From JBQTHD01 sp052390275 (GTDB taxonomy: Bacteria > Actinomycetota > Acidimicrobiia > Acidimicrobiales > AC-14), in the NCBI GenBank assembly GCA_052390275.1, contig JBQTHD010000036.1:1-40187 (forward strand): DNA of 40,187 nucleotides, given 5' to 3'. This document shows positions 31,833 through 40,187 of the stretch, piece after piece (position 1 is the stretch's first letter; each line of letters starts with the position of its first letter). Below the pieces are notes generated by a model, which was given only the letters and a program-made list of their open reading frames with translations, was not told the origin of the DNA and made no database searches. The translations under genes and the position numbers were made by a program.

Positions 31833-32892
31833 CCGCCGACCCGTGTTGGATGAGCATCACGACCACGTCGGCGTCGCCGAGGAACCCGTAGCCGGCGTGG
31901 CTGACGGTGGCCCCCGGCGAGGCCACCACCGAGGGCGCAGCCTCCAGGCAGTCAATCGCCTCAGGAGGCGGTAGGGCGGTCGACCCCCCGGTTGCCGGGT
32001 CCAGGGGCGTCGGGCCGCCACCGTCCGCCGCCAGCAACCGATTGACCAGCGAGCCGGGGTCCACCCCTGCCACCTGGCCCAGTTGGCCGGCCCAGGTCAG
32101 AGCCCGGGCCAGGCCGCCACCGAAACTCTCAGCGTCGGCCGCCATGGCGGCCGGAGGCTCAGATCCCGGCCCCGCCTCCAACCGTTCGGCCGCGTCCCGG
32201 GGTAGCGCGCCAACGGCAATCTCGGGGTTGTCACCGCGTCGGGCAGTATCACCTTGATCCGAGCCGAGGCCGTCGGAGTTCAAGAGGCTTCCGGCGGCAA
32301 CCAAGGCCAGCGCCACAGCCGCCACCGACCCGATCCCGGTCATCCAGCCCCGACCTGAGGCTGTCCGGCCGAACCGGATCCCTCGGCTCGGCCCTTCCGC
32401 CGGGCCCGAACCTGGCCGACTGGGCCCAACCTGGGCGGGTGGCACAGGGGGGTCCCCTTCGAACCCCAGACGTCCGGAACCGATTCGGCTGGCAACGGTC
32501 GGGTCTGAGCGCGGCGGAGCCGGTTCGAGGCTGCTGTCGGTGTCCGACCCCTGATCGTCGGCCGCCGAGGGTGAAAGGGAATCGAACTCGGCCATGGCCC
32601 GGGCGATTGCCGCTTCCTTGGCCCCGGGGGGGACTGGCACCTGTCTCAGCGCTTGGCTCAACGAGGCGATCTGGCCCAGGGCCGCTGACGGCCCCCCGTC
32701 CTCGCCGGGCCTGGCGGTGGCGGCCTCGTCAATCCAGGTACCGGCTCGTCGACGAGGGTTGGCCCGGGTGCCGCCGACCGACGCCTCATCGGCGGGGTCC
32801 GCTTTGGTTGGCGCGTCGAACTGGGCGCTGATCTTCTCGAACTCCGCTGGGGTCAGGTCGCGCCCGTCGCGCTGGTCACCCATGGGTGGCAC
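31621..32892 (-). CDS. Putative membrane anti-sigma-like protein
   Basis: 423 residues, 60 bp after the sigma factor. Residues 1-170 are a cytosolic low-complexity part with AALGQIASLSQALRQVPVPP and AKEAAIARAMAEFDSL. One membrane helix (TGIGSVAAVALALVAAGSLL) follows at about 185-205. The extracytoplasmic part contains ADVVVMLIQHGSA and ILDRQSCEVLGLVQF at the C-terminus, strands often seen in sensors of this class. No zinc HxxxCxxC motif is present, so it is not a typical ZAS anti-sigma. The role is inferred from position and topology. The start may be ATG 32883. Confidence 0.6.
   Translation of the reverse strand: MPPMGDQRDGRDLTPAEFEKISAQFDAPTKADPADEASVGGTRANPRRRAGTWIDEAATARPGEDGGPSAALGQIASLSQALRQVPVPPGAKEAAIARAMAEFDSLSPSAADDQGSDTDSSLEPAPPRSDPTVASRIGSGRLGFEGDPPVPPAQVGPSRPGSGPAEGPSRGIRFGRTASGRGWMTGIGSVAAVALALVAAGSLLNSDGLGSDQGDTARRGDNPEIAVGALPRDAAERLEAGPGSEPPAAMAADAESFGGGLARALTWAGQLGQVAGVDPGSLVNRLLAADGGGPTPLDPATGGSTALPPPEAIDCLEAAPSVVASPGATVSHAGYGFLGDADVVVMLIQHGSAVSEAGRNPQPQGQPGPAPLGGAPAPGSGLAGPGSVGPGSAGPGSAGPGSTGLAILDRQSCEVLGLVQFPG
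31688..31747. repeat. Four 15-bp units in an overlap of two convergent genes
   Basis: Units start at 31688, 31703, 31718 and 31733, consensus GAGCCAGGACCAGCC with one base changed in unit 3. On the plus strand they give Ser-Gln-Asp-Gln-Pro; on the minus strand Gly-Pro-Gly-Ser-Ala. Both frames stay open. Confidence 0.9.
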
Positions 32893-32952
32893 CGATGGGG
32901 CCGGTGGCGGGGTCGACCACCGGTTGGACCGCAGCTTGGATAACGGACATGG

Positions 32953-33588
32953 TCATGTTCGACGTCCGGCCCTGGATCCGAAGTTCCAGTCTGGATCCAA
33001 CAACCCGATGAGGGCCTGGCGGCCGCGAGCGATGCGGGATCGTACGGTTCCCACCGCAACCCCCTGAGCCTCGGCGATCTCGGCGTAGGAGAGGCCGGCC
33101 ACATCCCGGAGCACCACCGCCGATCGTTGGTCGGCAGGTAGCCCGGCCAGGGCCGCCTCCAGATCCAACCGCATCCCTACCGACTCCCCCGGATCCCCCG
33201 AATCCGTCGCCCCGCCGTCGGACCGCTTCCCACGTTCTGCCGCCAGCGGCGAGGTGGGCTCGAGGTGGTCGAAGTCGGTGGGGACGGGGCGCCGCCGCCG
33301 CCGGCGCAACTCGTCGAGGGAAGCGTTGGTCGCCACCCGGTATGCCCAGGTGGAGAAGGCCGAACGACCATCGAAGCGGGCCAAGTTCTTGACCAGCAGA
33401 ATCATGGTCTCCTGGCAGGCGTCTTGGGCGTCGGCATCGTTGCTGGTCAGCCGACGACAGACGGCGTACAACCGGTCATGGTGGCGGGCCAGGAGGGCTT
33501 CCAGGGCGGCTCGGTCCCCGCTCTGGGCCGCCGCCACCAGGGCGGAATCATCCGAGGAAGCGGCGATGGGCGCCCAGGGTACGAGCAT
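32953..33588 (-). CDS. ECF RNA polymerase sigma factor, SigM-position
   Basis: 211 residues from ATG 33588 (MLVPWAPIAASSDD). The frame is open upstream to 33822 but that part overlaps the kinase. Region 2 is LEALLARHHDRLYAVCRRLT to FSTWAYRVATNASLDELRRR, with the 2.3/2.4 basic-aromatic patch. Region 4 is AVVLRDVAGLSYAEIAEAQG plus VAVGTVRSRIARGRQAL, a clear helix-turn-helix. The synteny (beside trxB/trxA and DUF6049) is that of mycobacterial sigM. It lies 25 bp after the kinase and before the anti-sigma-like gene. Confidence 0.9.
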   Translation of the reverse strand: MLVPWAPIAASSDDSALVAAAQSGDRAALEALLARHHDRLYAVCRRLTSNDADAQDACQETMILLVKNLARFDGRSAFSTWAYRVATNASLDELRRRRRRPVPTDFDHLEPTSPLAAERGKRSDGGATDSGDPGESVGMRLDLEAALAGLPADQRSAVVLRDVAGLSYAEIAEAQGVAVGTVRSRIARGRQALIGLLDPDWNFGSRAGRRT

Positions 33589-33613
33589 CGCCCCGGGTGG
33601 GTGCGGTTCTGAT

Positions 33614-35338
33614 TCAGCGGACCCAGATCTCCCCGATGTCAATGCTGTTCTGGCCGGGGCCCAGGTTGGTGATCCACAACAAGATGGCCGACCCGGCCTC
33701 GGGTCCCAGTTCGAACACCGCTTCTCCCACCGGGACCGTCTTCGAGTCCACCGCCGGCCCCCAACTCCCCCGGTCACCAGGGGGAGAGTCGGAGGTCGCC
33801 ACCTCGGCTGCCCATCCCCCAACTGGGGACTCGATCCTCAGGCGTCGCGGTTGGCTCCCGGGGGCGAGGCGGATGACCACGCCCACCCCCTCCTTGAGGT
33901 TGCCGAAGTTGGAGTTGGTGTACGTCTGGGTTCCCCAGGTCGTCCCCGGATCTCCATCGATGAGGTTGGCCAACTCGGCGTCGTGCTCGGCGCCGTCGCC
34001 CCCCGGATCGAAGGCGGCCAGGCCTGCGATTTCGAGAGCGGGTGCAGGGCCCCCGACGGTGGTGGTGGGGGCGACGGGGTCCTGTGATCCGCCCCTGATG
34101 GCGGCGAAACCGGCCACCAGCGCCCCCACCGCCAAGGCCGCTCCGGCCGCCTGGCGCAGAGACGTCGAGGTTCGGCGCGCCGAGGGGCCGCCGACGGGGG
34201 CCGGGATCTGGGGCTGCCCGATGTCAGGCCGCCAGGTTCCAGGCCCCGCACCGGCCTGGATCCGGGTGGGGCCCGAGCCTGGGTCCGACGACTTGTGGTG
34301 GGGACGAGGCCCGGCACCGGCCTGGATCTGGGTTGGGCCCGACCCCAGGTCAGACCACTGGTGGTCGGAAGCGGCGTCGAATTGGTGAAGGGCGGTGGGT
34401 TCAACCGAGCTCGGTGCCGGTGGGCCAACGATGTCGCCGACGCGGGCCGTACCCCGGGCCACCGCCCGTAACGCGTCGGCCATGGCCTGGGCGTCGGGGA
34501 AACGATGGTCGGGGTCCTTGGCCAGGGCCCGCAGTACCACCGCCTCCAGAGCCGGCTCCAGGTCCGGGCGCAGGGAACTGGGAATGGGAACCGGCGCCGT
34601 CAGGTGGGCCACGCCCAGGGCCATCTCACTTTCGGCGGTGAAGGGGGCCCGGCCGCAGAGCATCTCGAAGAGCACAACCCCAAGGGCGTAGATGTCGCAG
34701 CGTCCGTCCAGGCCCCGACCGTCGGCCTGCTCGGGGGAGATGTACTTGGCCGTGCCCAGGACGGTGCCGGTCTGGGTCAGGTCGGTTTCGGGGCGGTCAT
34801 AGTCGCCGTCGTGGTCACCACCGCCTGCCCCAGAGGCGATAACCGCCTTGGCGATGCCGAAATCCACCACCTTCACCCGGCCGTCATGGCGCAGCAGGAT
34901 GTTGGCCGGCTTCACGTCCCGGTGGATGACGCCGCTGCGGTGGGCGTAGTCGAGGGCGCCAGCCACGTCGGCACCAATGGCCACCGCCCTCTGCCAGGAC
35001 AACTCTTCTTCTCCGGCCAGGAGTTGGCGCAACGTCTGGCCCTCCACCAACTCCATGACGATGTAGGCCTGCCCGTCGTCGACCCCGGTGTCATAGGTGG
35101 CCACGATGTTGGGATGGCTCAAGCGGGCAGCGGCGATGGCCTCCCGGCGGAAGCGGATACGGAAGCGCTGATCGGCCGCCAGATGCGCAGCCAGCAGTTT
35201 TACCGCCACGGGGCGGCCAAGGACGGCGTCCTCGGCTTTCCAGACCTCGGCCATCCCTCCCCGCGCCAGGGGCTCAACCAGGCGGAATCGACCACCGAGA
35301 ACCAACCCGGGGATCAGATCTCCACCGGGAATGGTCAC
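33614..35338 (-). CDS. Receptor-type Ser/Thr kinase with extracytoplasmic jelly-roll-like domain
   Basis: 574 residues from GTG 35338. The frame runs to TTG 35431, but that stretch contains the terminator of the upstream degV gene. The kinase domain (about 15-300) has all catalytic residues: VAVKLL with Lys47, VIHRDVKPANILL with Asp141, and VVDFGIAK with Asp159. A duplicated SGPTQIQAGAGP-type linker follows, then a membrane helix (AAGALAVGALVAGFAAI), then about 150 residues with ELANLIDGDPGTTWGTQTYT and ILLWITNLGPGQNSIDIGEI. That end looks like an F5/8-type C or NPCBM jelly roll. M. tuberculosis MviN carries a pseudokinase and a similar extracytoplasmic domain at the same locus. Confidence 0.85.
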   Translation of the reverse strand: MTIPGGDLIPGLVLGGRFRLVEPLARGGMAEVWKAEDAVLGRPVAVKLLAAHLAADQRFRIRFRREAIAAARLSHPNIVATYDTGVDDGQAYIVMELVEGQTLRQLLAGEEELSWQRAVAIGADVAGALDYAHRSGVIHRDVKPANILLRHDGRVKVVDFGIAKAVIASGAGGGDHDGDYDRPETDLTQTGTVLGTAKYISPEQADGRGLDGRCDIYALGVVLFEMLCGRAPFTAESEMALGVAHLTAPVPIPSSLRPDLEPALEAVVLRALAKDPDHRFPDAQAMADALRAVARGTARVGDIVGPPAPSSVEPTALHQFDAASDHQWSDLGSGPTQIQAGAGPRPHHKSSDPGSGPTRIQAGAGPGTWRPDIGQPQIPAPVGGPSARRTSTSLRQAAGAALAVGALVAGFAAIRGGSQDPVAPTTTVGGPAPALEIAGLAAFDPGGDGAEHDAELANLIDGDPGTTWGTQTYTNSNFGNLKEGVGVVIRLAPGSQPRRLRIESPVGGWAAEVATSDSPPGDRGSWGPAVDSKTVPVGEAVFELGPEAGSAILLWITNLGPGQNSIDIGEIWVR

Positions 35339-35377
35339 CGGGTCAAGGTACCCATCGACTCGGGTGTCGTTACCCGG

Positions 35378-35409
35378 AAAAGTCAGGGAGGGTTCAGCCT
35401 CCCTGACTT
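35378..35409 (-). terminator. Intrinsic terminator after degV
   Basis: AAGTCAGGGAGG (35380-35391) pairs perfectly over 12 bases with its complement (35398-35409) around a 6-base loop. On the minus strand TTTTCC follows. The stem overlaps the degV stop and the leftover upstream part of the kinase frame. Confidence 0.75.
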
Positions 35410-36248
35410 CAGGGCGTGGCCTGGTAGGCAACCCCGATGGTGCGGGGACCGGTGTGGCTGCCCACCACCGCCCCGAGGTCGCCGATGACGATCCTCTCCC
35501 GGGGAAAGTGGTCGGCCAGTCGCCCGACCAGGTCCTCGACGTCGGGCGCGGCCCCGTGGAGCACGGCCAACTCCTCGATGCCCTTCTCAGCCTTGACCCG
35601 ATCCACCAGGTAGCCCAGCGCCCGGGACCGGGTCCGAAGTTTGGGCCCCGGTTCCACCTTCCCGTCGATGACTTCGATCAGCGGCTTGATCGACAGGACC
35701 GAGCCGAGCAGCGCCTGGGCCCCGCCTATCCGCCCACCCTTGCGGAGGGCGTCGAGAGTGTCGAGGGCACCGATGACCCGGGTCCGCCTGGCCCGATCGG
35801 CCAGGCCCGCCTCCAACTCGTCCAGGCCGACCCCGGCGGCGGCCTGGGCGGCGGCCCAGCGCACCATCAGACCCTGACCCAGGCTCACCGAGCAGGAGTC
35901 GACGACCCGGACATCGACTTCGCCCTGCAGGGCCATGGCAGCGGCGTGGGCCGACTGGCCGGTGGCCGACAGGCGGGCGGACAGGTTGATGCACAGGACC
36001 TGGTGGGCACCGCCGGAGGCAGCCTGTCGAAATGCCTCTTCGAAGGCCCCGGGGGAGGGGGCGGCCGTCTCCGGCAGCACCGGCGACCGGCTGGCCCGCT
36101 CCCAGAACTGAGCTGGAGTGAGATCCCTGCGATCGACCAACTCCTCGTCGCCGAACCGGATGGTGAGGGGAACAACCGCGATCCCGGCAACGGCGGTGAG
36201 TTGGGCCGGCAGGTCACATGCGCTGTCGGTCACCACCCGGACACCCAT
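35409..36248 (-). CDS. DegV-family fatty-acid-binding protein
   Basis: 279 residues. VVTDSACDLPAQLTAVAGIA and VVPLTIRFGDEELVDR form the N-terminal EDD fold. SPVLPETAAPSPGAFEEAF and LCINLSARLSATGQSAHAA give the ligand-binding Ser/Thr. The C-terminal GAVVGSHTGPRTIGVAYQ is the carboxylate-binding G-x-H-x-G-P-G-T-x-G variant. DegV (FakB) proteins carry acyl groups for the FakA kinase; no FakA gene is in the window. Starts nine bases after the DUF6049 stop, so they are probably co-transcribed, ending at the terminator. Confidence 0.9.
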   Translation of the reverse strand: MGVRVVTDSACDLPAQLTAVAGIAVVPLTIRFGDEELVDRRDLTPAQFWERASRSPVLPETAAPSPGAFEEAFRQAASGGAHQVLCINLSARLSATGQSAHAAAMALQGEVDVRVVDSCSVSLGQGLMVRWAAAQAAAGVGLDELEAGLADRARRTRVIGALDTLDALRKGGRIGGAQALLGSVLSIKPLIEVIDGKVEPGPKLRTRSRALGYLVDRVKAEKGIEELAVLHGAAPDVEDLVGRLADHFPRERIVIGDLGAVVGSHTGPRTIGVAYQATP

Positions 36249-36257
36249 GGGGCTTGT

Positions 36258-38891
36258 CTAGTCGCTGGGCGGAACTTTTGCCCCCTCTTCGCGGAAGCTG
36301 GTGGAGGAGCGCGCAGGGGTCGACGCGGTTGACTCGGCCGCCAACGCCTTCGTGGCTGCGACGTCGTTGGCGTCCGTGCCGGGATTGACCCGCATGCCGT
36401 CGCGGATATCCGTGCCGGCGTTCGGAGGGCGACGCCGGGACCTCCAGATCAACCGTCCCCACCACAGGGCCAGGAAGAAGGCGGCACCGCTGGCAACGAC
36501 CACTCCCAGAAAGGGGGTAGCCGTGGACCGGATGCCGAACTCTGTCTCACCCACGACGAGGCTTCCGTCAGGCGAGGTGATCTTCAAGGTCGCCCGGAAA
36601 CGACCCCGGGTGCCGCCGGTGACATCGAACGACTCGGTCGTGTTGGTGCGGTCGCTGAGCACGACTACACGGAACGGCTCGGGTTGGCCGGGTCGGTCGC
36701 GCTGGTCGAAGCTCAGCGTCGCCGATCTGCTGGCGATGCCCACCCGCACCCGGGCGGGGCGGCCGGTGAGGTTCTCGAAGGTGATGGGCAGGCGACTCTG
36801 GCGGGAGGTGAGCGTGATGGTGCCGATGGGGGGTATGCCGATGCCGGCCACCGCCTGGGCCAGCGCGCCTTCGACGATCGCCCGTCGGTCCCCCACGCCG
36901 GGTCCGGAGTCCGCCGTCAAAAGGTCGAGCAGGGCGAGGTGGGCCGGGGCCACCACCGGGTCCAGGAGCATCTCGTCGATGGTCCAGTTCCGGTTCGCCG
37001 ACCCGGTCGCCCCTGTCCCTGGGACCACCCCCCCGCTGGAGGACGCGCCGGTAGCTGCGCCAGGGTCAGGGTCGGCGAAAATGCTGGCCAGACCGGTGAT
37101 CCGAGCCCGCAGCGACCGAATCACCGCCGGGTCCTTCCCCGGCGGCAGCCCGGCGCCCGGGCCGGCGGGCAATGGTCGGCGCAGCGCCAGGGGGCTGTTG
37201 GCCGGTTCAGGGTTCAGATCGAACAGGGCAGGCAGCGGGGTGGGTCGGACCAGGGGATGGCCAGCGAGGCCCGCGACCAGGGCGGCGAGGGCGGCTGGCG
37301 GGGGGAGCGTGGAGGGCATGACCACCACCCCGCGGGCGGCTCCAGGCAGGTCCAGGAAAACCACGGCCAGATCGGCCAACAGGTGCTGAGCGGCCAGGAC
37401 CGGGTCCGGGCCCTGGAGATGGGCGGCCAGATCCTCATCGGCGGCCAACGCCTGGATGCGTCGCTGGTCGCCTCGCAGTTGAAAGGGCGAGGCCGAGGTG
37501 ATGTTGCGACTCACCGGCTCCAAGGTGTTCTCGAGGGTGACCAGCCGGGTCACCCCGGAATTGACCAGATGGTCGACCGAAGCCGCGTCGAGGGCACGCC
37601 GGGATATCCAGGTCCCCGGGTCGGGGGAGCGGCCCAGGACCCGAGCCGAGACCGCTGCACCGGTGGCCACCGTCCGATCGGCTTCGTCGGCCAGGTCGGC
37701 CTCGAGAAGCCCGGGCAGATCCAGCGGGGCGTAGGGGGAGACCGGGGCTGGGATGGCGGCCTCGGCCCGGGCCTTGACGCCGGCCAGCAAGGTGCGGGCC
37801 TGGCCCGGTGTGAGGGGTGGGGGCGGATCGACCGGGGAGGCGCCGTTGGCCGCCTGATCCCGGCCGCCGGAGTCCGAGCCGCCAGGATCGGGCGTTGCTG
37901 TGGACCCACCGGACTGGCCCTCAGGCCGTGGTGGGGGCAGGGGTTGGGCAGGCCCGGGTCCGACGTCGGGGGCCGGGGTGGCCCCGGACAGGCCACGGCT
38001 GACCGCGGAAACCTCGGCCAGAGCGCTGGGAGGAACCATCACCACCGGCGAGAGGTTTCGCGTGGCATCGTGGGCCCGCTGCAGGCGGGTGAGAGCCTCG
38101 GCGGCCGGAGCCGGGTCAGTGACCGGAGCGTGATCGGCCCCCAGCACCAGCGACACCAACAACGGAGCGGGAGGCGCCAGGTCGATCACATAGGTGACGA
38201 AGGTAACCAGGCGGCTCTGGGGGGCGTCGGGTGTTGGTTCGCCCACTTCGAGCACCACCGGGTGGACTCCGCTGCGTCGCCCGATGCGCACCTGGCCCGG
38301 CTGGCGGGGCTGGTCCGGGTCCGAGATCGCCAGCCGCAGGGTCACCAGGCCGGTCGGGTCGGGGTTGGTTGGGTTGGACACGAACAGGGGCACTCGGGAC
38401 GGACCCTCGTCGGCCGCGGCCAGGGCAAAGGCGCTGCGGTTGGCCACTGCCGGGAGCACGCTGGCCACAGCTTCGAGGGATTCGACCGGTACTAAAGAAG
38501 ATGTCAACCCGGCCACCTTGGCCTCTAGCACGAACTCGCCGCCGGGGCCCACCAGGGTGCTTTGCGCAACCAGGGTGATGGGCGGCGGGTCACCGCGGCC
38601 ACCCGGATCTGGGGGCGGCGAAGGGATTTCGGGGTCTGGGGCCGCGGGGCGCTCCTGGGCGCCCGGCCCGGTGGCTGGTTCCGGCCGGCCCGGCAGCCCG
38701 GAACAACCCAGCAGGCTGATGAGGGCCACGACCGCCAGGGCGCCTGTCAACCTTGGTCGGCATCGACCGCCCAGGACCGCGCCTGACGCAGACACGCCCG
38801 ACGCTCGAGCCCTAAGGAGACCGTTATCGCGACATTGATGCGGGGAACCCATCAGGTTCAGGGCCTCATCGTCCCTCCCGTATCGGGTCAC
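36258..38891 (-). CDS. DUF6049-like lipoprotein/membrane protein (Rv3909-like)
   Basis: 877 residues. The N-terminus has a hydrophobic segment ending LISLLGCSG, with a lipobox-like Cys. Large Pro/Gly-rich spacers follow. VRLAISDPDQPRQ-type strands, ITLTSRQSRLPITFENLTGR and RVRVGIASRSATLSF are beta-rich, then comes a membrane helix near the C-terminus (FLGVVVASGAAFFLALWWGR) and a short cytosolic tail. This layout and the location next to sigM fit the DUF6049 family (Rv3909). The function is unknown, probably envelope. GTG 38891 or ATG 38852 may be the start. Confidence 0.75.
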   Translation of the reverse strand: MTRYGRDDEALNLMGSPHQCRDNGLLRARASGVSASGAVLGGRCRPRLTGALAVVALISLLGCSGLPGRPEPATGPGAQERPAAPDPEIPSPPPDPGGRGDPPPITLVAQSTLVGPGGEFVLEAKVAGLTSSLVPVESLEAVASVLPAVANRSAFALAAADEGPSRVPLFVSNPTNPDPTGLVTLRLAISDPDQPRQPGQVRIGRRSGVHPVVLEVGEPTPDAPQSRLVTFVTYVIDLAPPAPLLVSLVLGADHAPVTDPAPAAEALTRLQRAHDATRNLSPVVMVPPSALAEVSAVSRGLSGATPAPDVGPGPAQPLPPPRPEGQSGGSTATPDPGGSDSGGRDQAANGASPVDPPPPLTPGQARTLLAGVKARAEAAIPAPVSPYAPLDLPGLLEADLADEADRTVATGAAVSARVLGRSPDPGTWISRRALDAASVDHLVNSGVTRLVTLENTLEPVSRNITSASPFQLRGDQRRIQALAADEDLAAHLQGPDPVLAAQHLLADLAVVFLDLPGAARGVVVMPSTLPPPAALAALVAGLAGHPLVRPTPLPALFDLNPEPANSPLALRRPLPAGPGAGLPPGKDPAVIRSLRARITGLASIFADPDPGAATGASSSGGVVPGTGATGSANRNWTIDEMLLDPVVAPAHLALLDLLTADSGPGVGDRRAIVEGALAQAVAGIGIPPIGTITLTSRQSRLPITFENLTGRPARVRVGIASRSATLSFDQRDRPGQPEPFRVVVLSDRTNTTESFDVTGGTRGRFRATLKITSPDGSLVVGETEFGIRSTATPFLGVVVASGAAFFLALWWGRLIWRSRRRPPNAGTDIRDGMRVNPGTDANDVAATKALAAESTASTPARSSTSFREEGAKVPPSD

Positions 38892-38903
38892 CCACCAGTC
38901 GAA

Positions 38904-39824
38904 TCACCCGGCACCGCCATCGATGGTCCCCCCGTCTGCAGGTTCGACGTCGATCGGCCTGGTTCTCGACCGATCCGGTGCGCGTCGATCGGGTCCGGGT
39001 CGATCGGGTCCCGGTCGATCGGGTCCGGGTCGATCGGGTCCCGGTCGATCGGGTCCCGGTCGATCGGGTCCGTGTCGATCAGGTCCGGGCTGATCTGACC
39101 AGGCCAGGTTGGGCATCGACAGGATCAGCCCGTCGGCCGCGGTTGGATCCAGGTGGAAGCCCGCGCTTTGGTACAGGAGCAGCGCCGAGACGTTGCTGGC
39201 CTGGGTGTTCACCACCGCCCGCTGCACCCCGTGGCCGGTCATCCAATTCAGGCCCCTCAGCAGCAGCACCCGGCCAATGCCCCGCCGCCGCCACTGAGGA
39301 TCGACAGCCAGGCGCTGGACATAGCCCCGCCTCGCGGCCCGGCCGAAGATCCCGTAACCACAGAACCCCGACCGGGACAATCCCGGTCCGGGTACCGTCG
39401 CCGCCGCCCGGCCGAAGGAGGCGTCGGGGGGTCCAGCCCCGGGGGCGCCGCCCGGGGGGTCTGGTTCCAGGCAGTAGGCCATGTACAGCACGGCCCGGGG
39501 CGTGGCTGCCAGCGCATCGGTGAGCAGTTCGGGGCTCAGGCGCCATCGGGGCCCGAAAGCCCGCTGGTCGAGCTGGAGGATCTGGTCGAAGTGGCGCCGC
39601 CGACCGGGGCGAACGTCGATCCCGCCGGCCGGGCCGGATGTCCCGGCCACCAGGTCGCTCGAATCAGCCTCTGCGAAAAGGCCTCGCCCGACGCGCAGCC
39701 GCCGGGGTGCCAACCGGGCCACCAGAAGGACCAGGTCGTCTGCGTCCCCACCCTCCGGACCATCCGACGGATTCGACCGCACGGCCGGGACGTAACTCAG
39801 CCCCAGGCCTCGATCCCGCCCCAC
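38904..39824 (-). CDS. GNAT acetyltransferase with repeat tail
   Basis: 306 residues. The GNAT core is FDQILQLDQRAFGPRWRLSP through YVQRLAVDPQWRRRGIGRVL, the acetyl-CoA loop (Q/R-x-x-G-x-G/A), then QRAVVNTQASNVSALLLYQS and AGFH, the usual motif B. A Pro/Asp/Gly repeat of the type GPDRP ends the protein, encoded by eight 15-bp units. The N-terminal 80 residues are not typical and the start is uncertain. It could acetylate an amine or protein N-terminus; the substrate is not known. Confidence 0.8.
   Translation of the reverse strand: MGRDRGLGLSYVPAVRSNPSDGPEGGDADDLVLLVARLAPRRLRVGRGLFAEADSSDLVAGTSGPAGGIDVRPGRRRHFDQILQLDQRAFGPRWRLSPELLTDALAATPRAVLYMAYCLEPDPPGGAPGAGPPDASFGRAAATVPGPGLSRSGFCGYGIFGRAARRGYVQRLAVDPQWRRRGIGRVLLLRGLNWMTGHGVQRAVVNTQASNVSALLLYQSAGFHLDPTAADGLILSMPNLAWSDQPGPDRHGPDRPGPDRPGPDRPGPDRPGPDRPGPDRRAPDRSRTRPIDVEPADGGTIDGGAG
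38972..39091. repeat. 15-bp tandem repeat, eight units, in the GNAT tail
   Basis: Units start at 38972 and then every 15 bases to 39077. Consensus GATCGGGTCCCGGTC (reverse reads Asp-Arg-Pro-Gly-Pro). The first and the last units are degenerate; the middle differ by one base or none. Confidence 0.93.
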
Positions 39825-40036
39825 CGGTCGAGGATAGGACCCGGGGCCCGGTCGAAGCTGCCGTTGCGGCAGGAAGTGCCCGCCGACCCCGTCGAGACAT
39901 GGGCGGCATCCCTGATTTCCGGGATTTCCGGCCGTTTCCTCGTCAGAACCGCCCGGTCTTCAGCAAAAGCACAGGTTGGCGTCCGACCCTGCTCGTGGCA
40001 GCGGTCGGAACAGGAGGTCGCTGGAGGAGGGGTTGC

Positions 40037-40187
40037 TTGACCAACCGGGGTGGTGGGCGACAACGGGGCCGAGCAGCGTCCGGCTCGGCGGAGTTGCGCA
40101 GCGCTGGTGGCCGCTTCCGCACGGCGCTGTTCGGCCCCTATCGCCTTCTGTTGCTGGTTATGGCCCTGATTGTGAGCGTCGTGGTGG
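40037..40187 (+). CDS. Membrane protein N-terminus, cut by window edge
   Basis: About 50 residues from TTG 40037, which has GGAGGAGGGG four bases upstream. The first 35 are basic and Gly/Ser-rich, followed by FGPYRLLLLVMALIVSVVV, a membrane helix that runs off the edge. The family cannot be named. The gap before it (39825-40036) has no gene and separates it from the divergent GNAT gene. Confidence 0.55.
   Translation, partial: MTNRGGGRQRGRAASGSAELRSAGGRFRTALFGPYRLLLLVMALIVSVVV

Noticed and set aside
36684..38495. 603-residue open frame opposite the DUF6049 gene
   Set aside because: Low-complexity Gly/Arg product without hydrophobic core; the minus-strand reading has lipobox, membrane helix and synteny.
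38972..39091. CRISPR or iteron origin
   Set aside because: Contiguous 15-bp units without spacers, in frame with the GNAT protein: a coding minisatellite.

Overview
The window is high-GC DNA (I estimate about two thirds G+C) from an actinobacterium. It holds the conserved actinobacterial chromosome-origin block: gyrA, gyrB, dciA, recF, dnaN, dnaA, then rpmH, rnpA, yidD, yidC, khpB, rsmG, parA and parB with a parS site, then trxA, trxB, an ECF sigma factor and a DUF6049 protein. The order matches the mycobacterial and streptomycete origin regions, but divergent proteins, extra genes between gyrA and tRNA-Ile, and the absence of mycobacterial markers suggest a deep lineage such as Acidimicrobiia. 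That taxonomic placement is inference.

Region 1 (1-8656) is the integrase-proximal end of an integrative and conjugative element inserted at tRNA-Ala. From the tRNA inwards it has a tyrosine integrase, a structured leader with a possible antisense RNA, and a two-winged-helix replication-initiator-like gene with iteron-like repeats inside its coding sequence. Next come a WhiB domain fused to two DnaA domain IV modules, a cluster of CATATGGC palindromes, a ParA plus a tandem ribbon-helix-helix partner, a sigma-like HTH protein, and two membrane genes of the conjugation type, the last cut by the window edge. The WhiB-DnaA-DnaA fusion is the most unusual protein here.

Region 2 (8680-12403) has tRNA-Ala, an Fpg/Nei glycosylase, a dehydrogenase-like protein with a small membrane protein upstream, tRNA-Ile, a DUF3566 membrane protein and a TadE/G-like protein. 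Region 3 (12532-21516, minus strand) holds gyrA, gyrB, dciA, recF, dnaN and dnaA. The dnaA-dnaN gap and the dnaA-rpmH gap both hold DnaA-box-like sequences. Region 4 (21945-27927, plus strand) runs from rpmH to parB with many 4- to 8-base overlaps, so most of it is probably one translationally coupled operon, with parS just ahead of parA.

Region 5 (28168-39824, mostly minus) has trxA and trxB split by a Uma2-family gene. A 168-bp MITE-like element lies between trxB and a holin-like protein. Then come a plus-strand membrane protein overlapping a putative anti-sigma gene, a sigma factor, a receptor-type Ser/Thr kinase with a jelly-roll-like ectodomain, a DegV protein, a DUF6049 protein and a GNAT acetyltransferase. 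The beginning of a plus-strand membrane protein closes the window. Four genes carry in-frame tandem repeats of exactly 15-bp period at a protein end, a pattern worth following genome-wide.
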